DNA from: Flavobacteriales bacterium
GTDB taxonomy: Bacteria > Bacteroidota > Bacteroidia > Flavobacteriales_F > PHOS-HE28
Length of the DNA stretch: 64,000 bases
Reading direction: 5' to 3'
Assembly: GCA_019638115.1 (NCBI GenBank)
Contig: JAHBUK010000001.1
Span: 1,010,238-1,074,237 of the forward strand
The notes below the pieces were generated by a model, which did not search any database, was not told the DNA's origin, and worked only from the letters and a program-made list of their open reading frames with translations. Both the position numbers and the translations under genes were made by a program. Below, piece after piece: positions 32,929 through 41,635 of the stretch. Each line of letters starts with the position of its first letter. Positions within the stretch are counted from its first letter, which is position 1.

Positions 32929-32936
32929 TATATTTG
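32929..32936 (+). promoter_or_regulatory. Putative -7 box TATATTTG for the two-gene unit
   Basis: A full TAnnTTTG match, eight bases outside the right end of the IS and 25 bases before ATG 32961. It belonged to the site before insertion. The -33 region is now IS sequence. Confidence 0.55.
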
Positions 32937-32960
32937 ACCCTACACTTACTCTCAAAGGCT

Positions 32961-33533
32961 ATGAGCACCGAGGAACAATCGGCTAACACTCACAACAAGG
33001 TTCTTGACCCTGAGTATAAAGCCGCGCTTAGTCTTCTGGCCGAAAAGAACAGTGACTTCATTTTCCACAACAAGAATGAAGACCATGCTGCACTGGTGAT
33101 TGAACAGATTGTAAGAACGGCTAAAGATGAAATTAGAATTTTTGAAGAATTGCTCTGTGGTGATTTGATGGATAAGAATGACGATTTATTGCGTGCGTTA
33201 AAGGATAAACTATCGTCTGGAAAACGGGTGAGGATTGTCATTAAAAATGGGCACATAAACTCGTCAAGTAGCGGTGTCAATGAACTAAAGAAGATTGCTG
33301 AAAAATATACATCACTCCTAGAAGTAAAGCGCGCATCGAATGATTTCATAGATTCAATCAAAAAAATCAATGGCGGCTTGGTTTATGTGGCCGTTGGGGA
33401 TGAATCATCATTTAGACTTGAAGATGCATCTAAGCCCAGAGAGGCTATATGTAGCTTTAATTACCCAAGCGTTGCAACTGTTATTAAGAAATACTTCGAT
33501 GAGAAATATGGCACGTGTTCATCATATTTTTAG
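32961..33533 (+). CDS. Unknown protein, possible degenerate PLD-like fold (first gene of AT-rich pair)
   Basis: ATG 32961 gives a 190-residue soluble protein without signal peptide or membrane helix. I do not recognise it with certainty. Residues 33-69 (FIFHNKNEDHAALVIEQIVRTAKDEIRIFEE), the strand 89-97 (RVRIVIKNG) and the end 141-185 (VYVAVGDESSFRLED...AICSFNYPSVATVIKKYFDEKY) have the layout of phospholipase-D-like proteins. Those place a sensed helix first and finish with 'D-x-x-x-R-x-E ... FN ... F'. There is no HKD catalytic motif, so hydrolase activity is doubtful. It is AT-rich and 31 bases before a co-directional membrane protein gene. Together they suggest an acquired two-gene unit, perhaps defensive. 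Confidence 0.7.
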   Translation: MSTEEQSANTHNKVLDPEYKAALSLLAEKNSDFIFHNKNEDHAALVIEQIVRTAKDEIRIFEELLCGDLMDKNDDLLRALKDKLSSGKRVRIVIKNGHINSSSSGVNELKKIAEKYTSLLEVKRASNDFIDSIKKINGGLVYVAVGDESSFRLEDASKPREAICSFNYPSVATVIKKYFDEKYGTCSSYF

Positions 33534-33564
33534 CTCACATGTTTACTGATTAACACGAATCGCT

Positions 33565-34512
33565 ATGATTATTCCTAATCTTGGAAATCTCACTTCACTA
33601 TTTGAAGTGTTTGCTATTGCTAATTTGGGGTATGCCGGTTCTAAGACCTTTCAAGAATTTCTTTCTGATGGCCTTCTAACCTTAGCAACAATTAGTCCTG
33701 GACTTCAATCTAAGCTTGAGGAGGCACAGGCAAAATTAACGGTTCTACAAGACGGCAATCCTGATTTACTGAACAAGTTCAAGCAAGAAAATGAACGGTT
33801 TGAGTTTCTAGAAAGAACCATAGATAAGGTTTGTGCTTATAAGGCAACCTATTTCCCGCAAGCACTGAAGCCGGGTTTTATGATGAGTGGTTTATTTAGT
33901 CTGTATGTATTGATTGCTTCTGGTTGGGCCACTGGTGAATCAAACCTCTCTGTTTTACTTATTTGTTTGTCCTCGAGCTTAGGGGTAATCTTTTTCAACC
34001 TTTACCTATTTGTCAAAAGCTTCAATCGCACCCAAGCGCCAAGATGGGTCAGACCTGTTGAGGTAATATTAATATTTGCAATATTGCTTTTTGTGATTCC
34101 ATTATTAATTTGGAACACTCAATGTGTTAAGTTGTTCTTTCTTTCGGAGAACGGGCAATCAATTCTTTTCTTTACAATTATATTTGCTGCCATAGCTCCA
34201 TACCTATTGTATTTTATACGGGCATTTATGTTTAAATATCATAAACAATTGCGCCTAATCGAATGTAATATACAGCGTGAGAAATTATTGCATGATATGT
34301 CAATCATAAACAAGTACGGTCCAAAACTACCTGGGGAAACGCAAAGCACTATTTTTCCATATCCCAATTATTGGCAGCGCAACATAAAGCCGTACTTCAG
34401 CGCTATGAGCAGATATGGTTCTGGAGAAATCGATATCAAATACAAGGAACAATTAACACTTCCTTGGGTTTCGAGTTGGTCGAGATTTAAGAATTTTTTT
34501 ACCCGGAAATAG
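33565..34512 (+). CDS. Unknown four-helix membrane protein (second gene of AT-rich pair)
   Basis: 315 residues starting at ATG 33565. The N-terminal 100 residues are soluble and partly coiled-coil (GLQSKLEEAQAKLTVLQDG...NKFKQENERFEFLERTIDKV). Four membrane helices follow at about 105-121, 127-149, 165-183 and 199-222. The cytoplasmic tail from 223 to 315 contains KYGPKLPGETQSTIFPYPNYW. No family is recognised. It is strongly AT-rich, like its partner, and unlike all genes beyond 34777. A membrane effector controlled by the soluble partner is one reading, stated as inference only. Confidence 0.72.
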   Translation: MIIPNLGNLTSLFEVFAIANLGYAGSKTFQEFLSDGLLTLATISPGLQSKLEEAQAKLTVLQDGNPDLLNKFKQENERFEFLERTIDKVCAYKATYFPQALKPGFMMSGLFSLYVLIASGWATGESNLSVLLICLSSSLGVIFFNLYLFVKSFNRTQAPRWVRPVEVILIFAILLFVIPLLIWNTQCVKLFFLSENGQSILFFTIIFAAIAPYLLYFIRAFMFKYHKQLRLIECNIQREKLLHDMSIINKYGPKLPGETQSTIFPYPNYWQRNIKPYFSAMSRYGSGEIDIKYKEQLTLPWVSSWSRFKNFFTRK

Positions 34513-34776
34513 TCCTGCTTTTCAATTCGCTCGATTCTCCGCTGCTACGTATTGAGGGCTTACTCCGAATTAAAATTCTGAAATGCAAGGTCCAAAATCC
34601 GGCGATTCTCATTTCGGATGATGGGGTCTTTTGATAATATTGACCTAATCCATTAAGGTCCACAAAGTAAGTCTCTCTATCGAGTTTTGTGGGTCTTGAA
34701 AAGTATTAAACCGAAGATTAGGATTGTTAACCCCCCCCGCGTAACTCACTCCCACCCAACACAGCCCAACTCGGCC
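34513..34776. other. AT-rich spacer without a gene
   Basis: No convincing coding frame on either strand. It contains a run of eight C at 34731-34738 and an imperfect inverted pair (GGTCCACAAA near 34657 and TTTGTGGGTC near 34686). It ends where the tatA promoter and GC-rich sequence resume, so it looks like the right edge of the island. Confidence 0.5.
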
Positions 34777-34784
34777 TACCTTTG
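34777..34784 (+). promoter_or_regulatory. Putative -7 box TACCTTTG for tatA
   Basis: A full TAnnTTTG match, 27 bases before ATG 34811. It marks the return to GC-rich core sequence. Confidence 0.6.
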
Positions 34785-34810
34785 CGCAGCATACCACAAA
34801 GCCCTTGGCC

Positions 34811-35005
34811 ATGACATTCCTCCCCTTGTCCATCCTGCTGGGCATGATCGGCCCCTGGCAGATCGTGCTGATCGTAGCGGTGCTGCTGCTCCTCTTCGGT
34901 GGCAAGAAGATCCCCGAGCTGATGCGGGGCCTGGGCCAGGGCATGAAGGAGTTCAAGAACGCCAAGGACGGCGACGCCAACGAGCGCAAGGAGGACGGCA
35001 AGTAA
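34811..35005 (+). CDS. tatA: Sec-independent translocase TatA/TatE
   Basis: 64 residues: membrane helix ([29 protein letters not shown]) with the FGGKKIPEL hinge typical of TatA, an amphipathic helix and a charged tail. It oligomerises to pass folded twin-arginine substrates. No tatC is in the window. The upstream TTG at 34805 is in frame but unnecessary. Confidence 0.92.
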   Translation: MTFLPLSILLGMIGPWQIVLIVAVLLLLFGGKKIPELMRGLGQGMKEFKNAKDGDANERKEDGK

Positions 35006-35009
35006 GCCC

Positions 35010-36407
35010 ATGGCCAAGACCTTCTCCGAGGCACGCGCCGCCCTGGCGCAAGGCCACAGCGTGGTGGCCGGCACCCAGGCCGCACTGGCCGCCGCCGAAG
35101 CCCAACAGGACCTCAACGCTTTTCTGGAGCTCTTTCCGCACAGCGCCTTGGAGCAGGCCGCCCGCGTGGATGCCCGCCTAAAGGCCGGCGATGCCGGGCC
35201 GCTGGCCGGCCTGGTGCTGAGCATCAAGGACAACATCTGCTACAAGGACCACAAGGTCAGCGCGGCTTCGCGCATGCTGCAGGACTTCACCAGCCTGTAC
35301 AGCGCCACGGTGGTGGAGCGCCTGCTGGCGGCCGATGCGGTGATCCTGGGCCGCACCAACTGCGACGAGTTCGCCATGGGCAGCAGCAACGAGAACAGCG
35401 CCTACGGCCCGGTGAAGAACCCGCTGAACACCAGCGTGGTGCCCGGCGGCAGCAGCGGCGGCGCAGCGGCCAGCGTGGCGGCGGGCATCGTGCATGCGGC
35501 CCTGGGCTCGGACACGGGCGGCTCCATCCGCCAGCCGGCCTCCTTCACGGGCACGGTGGGGTTCAAACCCACCTACGGCCGCGTGAGCCGCTACGGCCTC
35601 ATCGCCTTTGCCAGCAGCTTCGACCAGATCGGTCCCTTTGCGCACACCGTGGCCGATGCCGCCGCCCTGTACCAGGTGATGGCCGGTGCCGACCCGCGCG
35701 ACAGCACCACCAGCCGCAAGGCCTTGGAACCCCTGGACCTGGCACACCCGGGCAAGTTGCGCATCGGCTACTTCCACGAGGGGCTGGAACGCGCCGGCAT
35801 GGACCCCGAGGTGGTGGCCCACCTGCACGCCCAACTGGACCGCCTGCGCGCCGAGGGCCACACGGTGGAAGCCGTGGAGGTGCCCCTGCTGGACCACCAG
35901 GTTCCCACCTACTACATCCTGGCCACGGCCGAGGCCAGCAGCAACCTGGCCCGCTTCGATGGCATCCACTTCGGCCACCGCAGCGCCAAGGCCCAAGGTG
36001 TGGAGGAGACCTACCGGCTGAGCCGCAGCGAGGGTTTCGGCCCGGAGGTGAAGCGCCGCATCCTGCTGGGCACCTTCGTGCTGAGCGCGGGCTACTACGA
36101 TGCGTACTACGCCCAGGCCCAGCGCGTGCGCCGGATCCTGCGCAACAAGACGTTGGAGGCCTTTGAGCGCTTCGACCTGCTGCTGGGCCCCACCTGCCCC
36201 ACCACGGCCTTTGCCCACGGCGCAGTGACCGACCCGGTGGCCATGTACCTACAGGACATCTTCACCGTGCAAGCCAACCTGGTGGGCACCCCCAGCATCA
36301 GCCTGCCCACGGGCACGCACAGCAACGGCCTGCCCTTCGGCCTGCAGCTGATGGCGGCGCCTTTTGCGGATGCCAGGTTGTTGGCGGCTGCGCATAATTT
36401 GTTCTGA
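35010..36407 (+). CDS. gatA: Aspartyl/glutamyl-tRNA amidotransferase subunit A
   Basis: A 465-residue amidase starting four bases after tatA. The Lys-cis-Ser-Ser catalytic set is K73 (SIKDN), S148 (PGGSSGG) and S172 (DTGGSIRQP). GatA releases ammonia from glutamine for correction of misacylated Glu-tRNA(Gln) or Asp-tRNA(Asn). The features CDEFAMGSSNENSAYGPVKNP and the FDQIGP segment mark it as GatA and not a general amidase. gatB and gatC are not adjacent. Confidence 0.94.
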   Translation: MAKTFSEARAALAQGHSVVAGTQAALAAAEAQQDLNAFLELFPHSALEQAARVDARLKAGDAGPLAGLVLSIKDNICYKDHKVSAASRMLQDFTSLYSATVVERLLAADAVILGRTNCDEFAMGSSNENSAYGPVKNPLNTSVVPGGSSGGAAASVAAGIVHAALGSDTGGSIRQPASFTGTVGFKPTYGRVSRYGLIAFASSFDQIGPFAHTVADAAALYQVMAGADPRDSTTSRKALEPLDLAHPGKLRIGYFHEGLERAGMDPEVVAHLHAQLDRLRAEGHTVEAVEVPLLDHQVPTYYILATAEASSNLARFDGIHFGHRSAKAQGVEETYRLSRSEGFGPEVKRRILLGTFVLSAGYYDAYYAQAQRVRRILRNKTLEAFERFDLLLGPTCPTTAFAHGAVTDPVAMYLQDIFTVQANLVGTPSISLPTGTHSNGLPFGLQLMAAPFADARLLAAAHNLF

Positions 36408-36437
36408 GCGGTCGTCGCACAGGCGGCTGCGCATAAG

Positions 36438-36511
36438 GTCGCACAGGCATCCTGCCTGTGCTGATCACATGCGCTACCGGCACGTAGGCACTGGCAGGGT
36501 GCCTGTGCGAC
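36438..36511. repeat. Inverted repeat GTCGCACAGGCA-type
   Basis: Left arm GTCGCACAGGCATCCTG (36438-36454) pairs with CAGGGTGCCTGTGCGAC (36495-36511) with one mismatch. The left arm also holds an inner palindrome CAGGCA-TCC-TGCCTG. Part of the arm and the GGCGGCTGCGCATAA phrase occur a second time just upstream, at the end of gatA. The spacer 36408-36580 holds no gene. Confidence 0.75.
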
Positions 36512-36580
36512 TTCATCCCTCAACACCCCCCTGTGGGAACGGCAGCACATAACAAGGGCACTCTTCCTGCGTACTACAGG

Positions 36581-36588
36581 TACCTTCG
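36581..36588 (+). promoter_or_regulatory. Putative -7 box TACCTTCG for the MltD-like gene
   Basis: Seven of eight match to TAnnTTTG, 29 bases before ATG 36617. Confidence 0.45.
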
Positions 36589-36616
36589 GCCACGGCCGGA
36601 AACCCGGAACCGAACC

Positions 36617-37945
36617 ATGCCACGCCCTTTGCTCGCCCTGCTCCTCGCCCTGGGGATCGCTGCCCCAACACGGGCCCAGGAGCCTACCGAACCAGAAGCC
36701 CCCGTTCGCCTGGGCGCGGACGACCCCGTGGTGGCCCGCCTGGATGAACTGGCCAAGCTGCCCTGGATCAAGCATTCGCCCTTCACCATAGACACGGCGC
36801 ACCACAACGTGCACGGCTTCGATGCCGAGCACATCCCCACCTGGCCGGAGGAGACCATGCGCTACCGCATGGCCGTGCTGGACGGCCGCACGCCCTTCGA
36901 CCTCACCTACAACCGCGTGGTGCAGTCCTACGTGGACCTCTACGTGGTGCGCAAGCGCGAAATGAGCTCGCGCATGCTGGGCCTGGCGGAGCTCTACTTC
37001 CCCATCTTCGAGGAAGCGCTGGACCGCCACGGCATACCCCTGGAGATGAAGTACCTGGCCGTGGTGGAAAGCGCCCTGAACCCCGCCGCACGCAGCAAGG
37101 CCGGGGCCGTGGGGCTCTGGCAGTTCATGCTGCCCACCGGCAGGATGTTCGGCCTGCACGCCGACAGCTACATCGATGAGCGTCACGATGTGTACAAGAG
37201 CACCGAAGCGGCCTGCCGCTACCTGAAGTACCTCTACAACCTGTACGACGATTGGGAGATGGCCATGGCCGCCTACAACTGCGGACCGGGCAACGTGAAC
37301 AAGGCCATACGCCGCAGCGGGGGCAAGAAGAACTACTGGACCATCTACGAGCACCTGCCCCGCGAGACCCGCGGCTACGTGCCCGCCTTCATTGCGGTGA
37401 ACTACCTCTTTGAGCACCACGCCGACCACAACATCTACCCCGTGAGCCCGGTTTACTGCAGCTACGAGATGGATACCCTGCAAGTGTGCTACCCGCTGGA
37501 CCTGATGGCCCTGGCCAAGCTCACCGGCGCATCGCCCGAGGAGATGCTGGCCCTGAACCCCACCTTCAAGCGCGGCCTGGTGCCCGATGTGGACCAGCCC
37601 GTTACCATCTACCTGCCCCGCGAAACGGCCGGTGTGGTGGTGGCCAACGAGGCCGAACTGCGCTACCTGGGCAACACGCCAAGCAAGGAGCGCCCCGCCG
37701 CTGCCGAAGAGACCAAGCAGCCCGTAGCCAACGCCAAACCCAGCACCCCGGCCACCCAGCGCACCCACACCGTGCGCAGCGGCGAATCGCTCGGCATCAT
37801 TGCCCGCAAGTACGGGGTGAGCGTGGCCGACCTGAAACGCTGGAACAACCTGCGCAGCGACATGATCCGCGCCGGGCAGAAGCTGGTGGTGAAGAGCAGC
37901 CCCAGCAGTTCCCTGCTGCCCACCACCAACGCCACACACGCCTGA
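36617..37945 (+). CDS. MltD-like lytic transglycosylase with LysM
   Basis: 442 residues: signal peptide at 1-20, then an SLT domain with catalytic glutamate E151 in VVESALNPAARSKAGAVGLWQFM and the later YNCGPGNVNKAI. One C-terminal LysM domain (THTVRSGESLGIIARKYGVSVADLKRWNNL) binds glycan. It cleaves glycan strands non-hydrolytically, giving anhydro-muramyl ends. The stop shares a base with the next ATG (TGATG), so the two are translationally coupled. Confidence 0.92.
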   Translation: MPRPLLALLLALGIAAPTRAQEPTEPEAPVRLGADDPVVARLDELAKLPWIKHSPFTIDTAHHNVHGFDAEHIPTWPEETMRYRMAVLDGRTPFDLTYNRVVQSYVDLYVVRKREMSSRMLGLAELYFPIFEEALDRHGIPLEMKYLAVVESALNPAARSKAGAVGLWQFMLPTGRMFGLHADSYIDERHDVYKSTEAACRYLKYLYNLYDDWEMAMAAYNCGPGNVNKAIRRSGGKKNYWTIYEHLPRETRGYVPAFIAVNYLFEHHADHNIYPVSPVYCSYEMDTLQVCYPLDLMALAKLTGASPEEMLALNPTFKRGLVPDVDQPVTIYLPRETAGVVVANEAELRYLGNTPSKERPAAAEETKQPVANAKPSTPATQRTHTVRSGESLGIIARKYGVSVADLKRWNNLRSDMIRAGQKLVVKSSPSSSLLPTTNATHA

Positions 37946-38970
37946 TGCGCCTGTTGCATACCGCCCTGTTGGCCAGCCTGCTGGTGGCCTGCGGACCGGG
38001 GCAGAAGACCCTGCCGGCGGCCGGTGGTGCGCAGGGCGAAGTGCTGGTGGTGATGGCCAATGGGCACTGGGAGGGCGAGCCCGGAGCGGCTTTGCGCAGC
38101 ATTCTGGAACAAGCCGTGGACGGACTGCCGCAGCGGGAACCCCGTTTCAGCATCGCCCAAGTGCCGCCCGAAGGTTTCGGACAGCTGCTCTCCGTACACC
38201 ACAGCGTGGTGCTGGCCCTGGTGGGCACGGATGCCGACAGCACGGCCATCAGCTTCATCCGCAACCGGCATGCACGCGGCCAGGTGGTGGTGCAGCTCGC
38301 CGCCAAGGACCCCGTGGAATGGATCGGCCTGGTGCAGCGCAACGGCGATGACATCTTCCGCACCCTGGAGGACCAGCAGCGCACCATTGTGATGCAACGC
38401 CTGGTGAAGGAGCGCGACAAGGCCCTGGTGGCCGCCGTGCAGGAGGCGCACCAAGTGAGCATGGACATCCCTGGCGGCTACCGCATGGTGAAGCAGGCGC
38501 CTGGTTTCAGCTGGCTGCAGCGCGACCGCATCATGTCCGGCAGTGGCTTGGAGCACAACGTGATCGAGGGCTTGCTCATCCACACGCACCCCTACACCGA
38601 CGAGAGCACCTTTGAGGTGGACTACCTGATCGACCAGCGCGACTCCGTTACGCGCGCCCATGTGGATGGCCCCAATCCCGGCACCTACATGGTGGTGCAG
38701 CGCAGCTTCGAGGACCTGGACCTGCGTCCGGTAGGCCGCGCGCTGGAGCTGGACGGCCGTTACAACTACTACATGCAGGGCCTCTTCGGCATGCACGGCG
38801 CCAAGATGGGCGGGCCTTTCATAAGCCTCACCACCATTGATGAGGCACGCGGCCGGGTGATCACCGTGGAAGGCTTCACCTATGCCCCGCAGTTCAACAA
38901 GCGGGAATACATCCGCGAGCAGGAGGGCATTCTTTTCTCGCTGAAGATCGATCCGGAGGCATCGCGCTGA
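37945..38970 (+). CDS. DUF4837 lipoprotein
   Basis: A 341-residue lipoprotein: lipobox SLLVACGPG. The pattern GEVLVVMANGHWEGEPGAALRSILEQ matches DUF4837, a Bacteroidota-only family of unknown function. The start overlaps the transglycosylase stop by one base, linking it to peptidoglycan work by context. Confidence 0.85.
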   Translation: MRLLHTALLASLLVACGPGQKTLPAAGGAQGEVLVVMANGHWEGEPGAALRSILEQAVDGLPQREPRFSIAQVPPEGFGQLLSVHHSVVLALVGTDADSTAISFIRNRHARGQVVVQLAAKDPVEWIGLVQRNGDDIFRTLEDQQRTIVMQRLVKERDKALVAAVQEAHQVSMDIPGGYRMVKQAPGFSWLQRDRIMSGSGLEHNVIEGLLIHTHPYTDESTFEVDYLIDQRDSVTRAHVDGPNPGTYMVVQRSFEDLDLRPVGRALELDGRYNYYMQGLFGMHGAKMGGPFISLTTIDEARGRVITVEGFTYAPQFNKREYIREQEGILFSLKIDPEASR

Positions 38971-39003
38971 GCTTCAGGCGATCACCCGAAAAGAAGGCCT
39001 ACT

Positions 39004-39034
39004 TTTTCAACAGGACAAGTGCCTGTGTTGAAAA
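39004..39034. terminator. Probable bidirectional terminator
   Basis: TTTTCAACAGG and CCTGTGTTGAAAA form a hairpin with a two-base bulge and seven-base loop. T/A-rich ends on both sides fit a terminator after the DUF4837 gene. Confidence 0.6.
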
Positions 39035-39064
39035 TTCGGAAGACACTCCGCGCGTTCACCATGG

Positions 39065-39072
39065 TACTTTCG
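39065..39072 (+). promoter_or_regulatory. Putative -7 box TACTTTCG
   Basis: Seven of eight match to TAnnTTTG, 26 bases before ATG 39099. Confidence 0.4.
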
Positions 39073-39098
39073 GGAACGGCCAAGGGCTGTCGATCACC

Positions 39099-39353
39099 AT
39101 GGAACTTTCGCACATCCGCAAGTACACGCACAAGCACTGCCGCTTCCGCTTGCGCTCGGGCAAGGAGGTGTTCGGTGTGATCTGGGAGGTGGAGACCCGG
39201 GACCTGGCGCCCGAAGGCGATGAGCCTGCCGAGCGGCACCTGTTCTTCGCCAGCATCCGCGATTACGAACGCCTGCAACACCAAGGCACGCCGGTGCATG
39301 TGATCCCCATGCAGCCGGATGAGATCGTGATGGCCGAAAGCATCGCGAGCTGA
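39099..39353 (+). CDS. Small hypothetical protein (84 aa)
   Basis: 84 residues from ATG 39099, between terminator and the convergent peptidase gene. The pattern KHCRFRLRSGKEVFGVIWEVE reads like a small Sm-like or SH3-like beta barrel, but I cannot name the family. Composition is clearly coding. Confidence 0.65.
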   Translation: MELSHIRKYTHKHCRFRLRSGKEVFGVIWEVETRDLAPEGDEPAERHLFFASIRDYERLQHQGTPVHVIPMQPDEIVMAESIAS

Positions 39354-39414
39354 GCGGGGTGCACATTCGCTTGTCCATGCTTGGCGCTCCCGAAGGCACG
39401 CGCACGAACGCACT

Positions 39415-41601
39415 CTATTTGCCTGCCACACCCGCCTGCCAGAGCAGGAAGGCGTAATCCAGCGCCACTTCCTTGAGGCGCTCGAAACGGCCTGAAGCAC
39501 CGCCGTGGCCGGCCTCCATGTTGGTCTGCAGCAGGATGGGGGCACTACCCTGCTGATGCTCGCGCAGGCGTTGCACCCACTTGGCGGGCTCCCAGTACTG
39601 CACCTGGCTGTCGTGAAAACCGGTGGTCACCAGCATGGCCGGGTAAGTGGCATCCTTCACGTTGTCGTAGGGTGAGTAGGACAACATACGCTCGTAGGCC
39701 TCCTTCTCCTTGGGGTCGCCCCACTCGTCGAATTCGCCGGTGGTGAGGGGGATGCTCTCATCGAGCATGGTGTTCACCACATCCACGAAGGGTACCTCGG
39801 CCACGGCGGCCTTCCACAGCTCAGGGCGCATGTTCACCACGGCTCCCACCAGCAGGCCACCGGCGCTGCCGCCCATGCAGAAGAGCCGCGCGGGATCGGC
39901 GTAGCGCTGGGCCACCAGGTGGTCAGCACAATCAATGAAATCGGTGAAGGTGTTGAGCTTATGCTCCATGCGGCCGTTCTCGTACCAATCGCGGCCCATT
40001 TCCTCGCCGCCGCGGATGTGGGCAATGGCGAAGATGAAGCCGCGGTCCAGAAGGCTCAGGCGCGCGCTGCTGAAGCCGGGGTCGATGCTGTGGCCGTAGC
40101 TACCGTAGCCGTAGAGCAGCAGCGGGGCGCTACCCGTTATCGTGGTGCCCTTGCGGTACACCAGGCTGATGGGCACGCTCACCCCATCGCGCGCCGGCGC
40201 CCAGATGCGCTCGCTCACGTAGTCCTCCGGCTTGAAGGTGCCCAGCACTTCCTGCTGCTTCAAGAGCACATCCTTACCCGCACCGTTCAGGTCGTGCTCG
40301 TACACGCTGCTGGGGGTGGTCATGGAGGTGTAGCCGTAGCGCAGCTTGTCGGTATCCCACTCGGGGTTGGTGCCGGTATAGGCCATGTAGGCCGGGTCGC
40401 TGAAGGAGATCTCGTGCTCGTGCCCATCGCTGAGGCGGCGCACCCGCAGGTGGGTGAGGCCCATGCGGCGTTCGCTGAACACCAGGTGGTCCTTGAAGAC
40501 GTCCACATCCTCCAATAGCACATCGGCACGGTGCGGCACAACCTCCTTCCACTTGCGCTTGTTGCCGGTATCGCCCTCGGCGCACTCCATCAGTCGGAAG
40601 TTCTGGGCCTTCCAATTGGTTACGATGTACCACTTGCCGGGTTGGCCCTGTGCGCCGGGCACGTGCATCACGGTGTGCTCGTGCTCCTCCTCGCGGGGCA
40701 GGAAGGTGCGGAACTCGCCCAAGGGCTCCGCCACGGGCAGGAAGCGGTGCTCGCTGCTCATGGTGCTCTCGGTGGTGATGATCACGTACTGCTCGGTGCG
40801 GCTGCGGTACACATCGCAGCTGAAGGCGGGATCGCTCTCCTCGAAGACCACCACATCGGTGCTGGGGTCGGTACCCAGCACGTGGCGGTAGATCCGGTAG
40901 CTGCGCAGGGTGTTGTCCTTGCGGGGATAAAAGACGGTGCGGTCGTCGGCGAAGGCGCAGCCGCCTCCGGTATTGGTGATCACATCGGGCAGGTCCTTGC
41001 CGGTGCGCAGGTCGCGGAAGCGGATCTCGTACTGCCGGCGGCCCACGCGGTCGGTGCTGTAGGCCACCAGCTCGTTGCCGGGGCTCACCTCATAGTCCGC
41101 CAGATCGAAATACGTGCTGCCTTCGGCCAGCATGTTCTCGTTGAGTATGTCCTGTTCGGTGGCGCCGTGCTCGTCCCTGCGGCGCACATGCACGGCGTAT
41201 TCCTTGCCTTCCTCAAAACGATAGTGATACCAGTAGCCGTTCTCGCGGTAGGGCACGCTGAGGTCGGTCTCCTGGATGCGGGCCTTCATTTCGGTGAAGA
41301 GCGTTCCGCGCAGTTCGTCCACCGGGGCCAGCACGGCCTTGGTGTAGGCGTTCTCGGCGTTGAGGTGCTCGATCACCTCGCGGGTGTGCGCATCGGGCGG
41401 ATCGGCGTCGCGCTGTGCTTCGCTGAGGCGCATCCAATGGTACTCGTCGATGCGGGTGTGGCCATGTGCGGTGATGGCATGCGGGCGCTTAACGGCCACG
41501 GGCGGCGTGGCCAATGCGGTGTCTGGCATGGTTGAAGGGGCGTTCTGGCAGGCTGCCACCAGGAGGCTGAGCAGCACGGTTGTGGTGGCTTGTGGATGCA
41601 T
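39415..41601 (-). CDS. S9A prolyl oligopeptidase / oligopeptidase B-like lipoprotein
   Basis: ATG 41601 gives 728 residues. The signal peptide carries a lipobox-like SLLVAACQN, so it may be lipid anchored. A beta-propeller occupies about 75-460, then the alpha/beta hydrolase domain follows. The nucleophile serine is in CMGGSAGGLLVGAV (about residue 580) and the histidine in EAGHGG (about 697). The YGSYG-like and HIRGGEEMGRDWYENG segments are characteristic of oligopeptidase B/PREP. It trims peptides after proline or basic residues, probably in the periplasm. Confidence 0.9.
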   Translation of the reverse strand: MHPQATTTVLLSLLVAACQNAPSTMPDTALATPPVAVKRPHAITAHGHTRIDEYHWMRLSEAQRDADPPDAHTREVIEHLNAENAYTKAVLAPVDELRGTLFTEMKARIQETDLSVPYRENGYWYHYRFEEGKEYAVHVRRRDEHGATEQDILNENMLAEGSTYFDLADYEVSPGNELVAYSTDRVGRRQYEIRFRDLRTGKDLPDVITNTGGGCAFADDRTVFYPRKDNTLRSYRIYRHVLGTDPSTDVVVFEESDPAFSCDVYRSRTEQYVIITTESTMSSEHRFLPVAEPLGEFRTFLPREEEHEHTVMHVPGAQGQPGKWYIVTNWKAQNFRLMECAEGDTGNKRKWKEVVPHRADVLLEDVDVFKDHLVFSERRMGLTHLRVRRLSDGHEHEISFSDPAYMAYTGTNPEWDTDKLRYGYTSMTTPSSVYEHDLNGAGKDVLLKQQEVLGTFKPEDYVSERIWAPARDGVSVPISLVYRKGTTITGSAPLLLYGYGSYGHSIDPGFSSARLSLLDRGFIFAIAHIRGGEEMGRDWYENGRMEHKLNTFTDFIDCADHLVAQRYADPARLFCMGGSAGGLLVGAVVNMRPELWKAAVAEVPFVDVVNTMLDESIPLTTGEFDEWGDPKEKEAYERMLSYSPYDNVKDATYPAMLVTTGFHDSQVQYWEPAKWVQRLREHQQGSAPILLQTNMEAGHGGASGRFERLKEVALDYAFLLWQAGVAGK

Positions 41602-41635
41602 GGAAGCAGGAGGACGAAAGTACAGGCGGCGGGCG

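Noticed and set aside
34731..34738. Run of eight C as a possible phase-variation tract
   Set aside because: It lies outside any gene and upstream of the tatA -7 box, not between promoter elements; no gene would switch frame.
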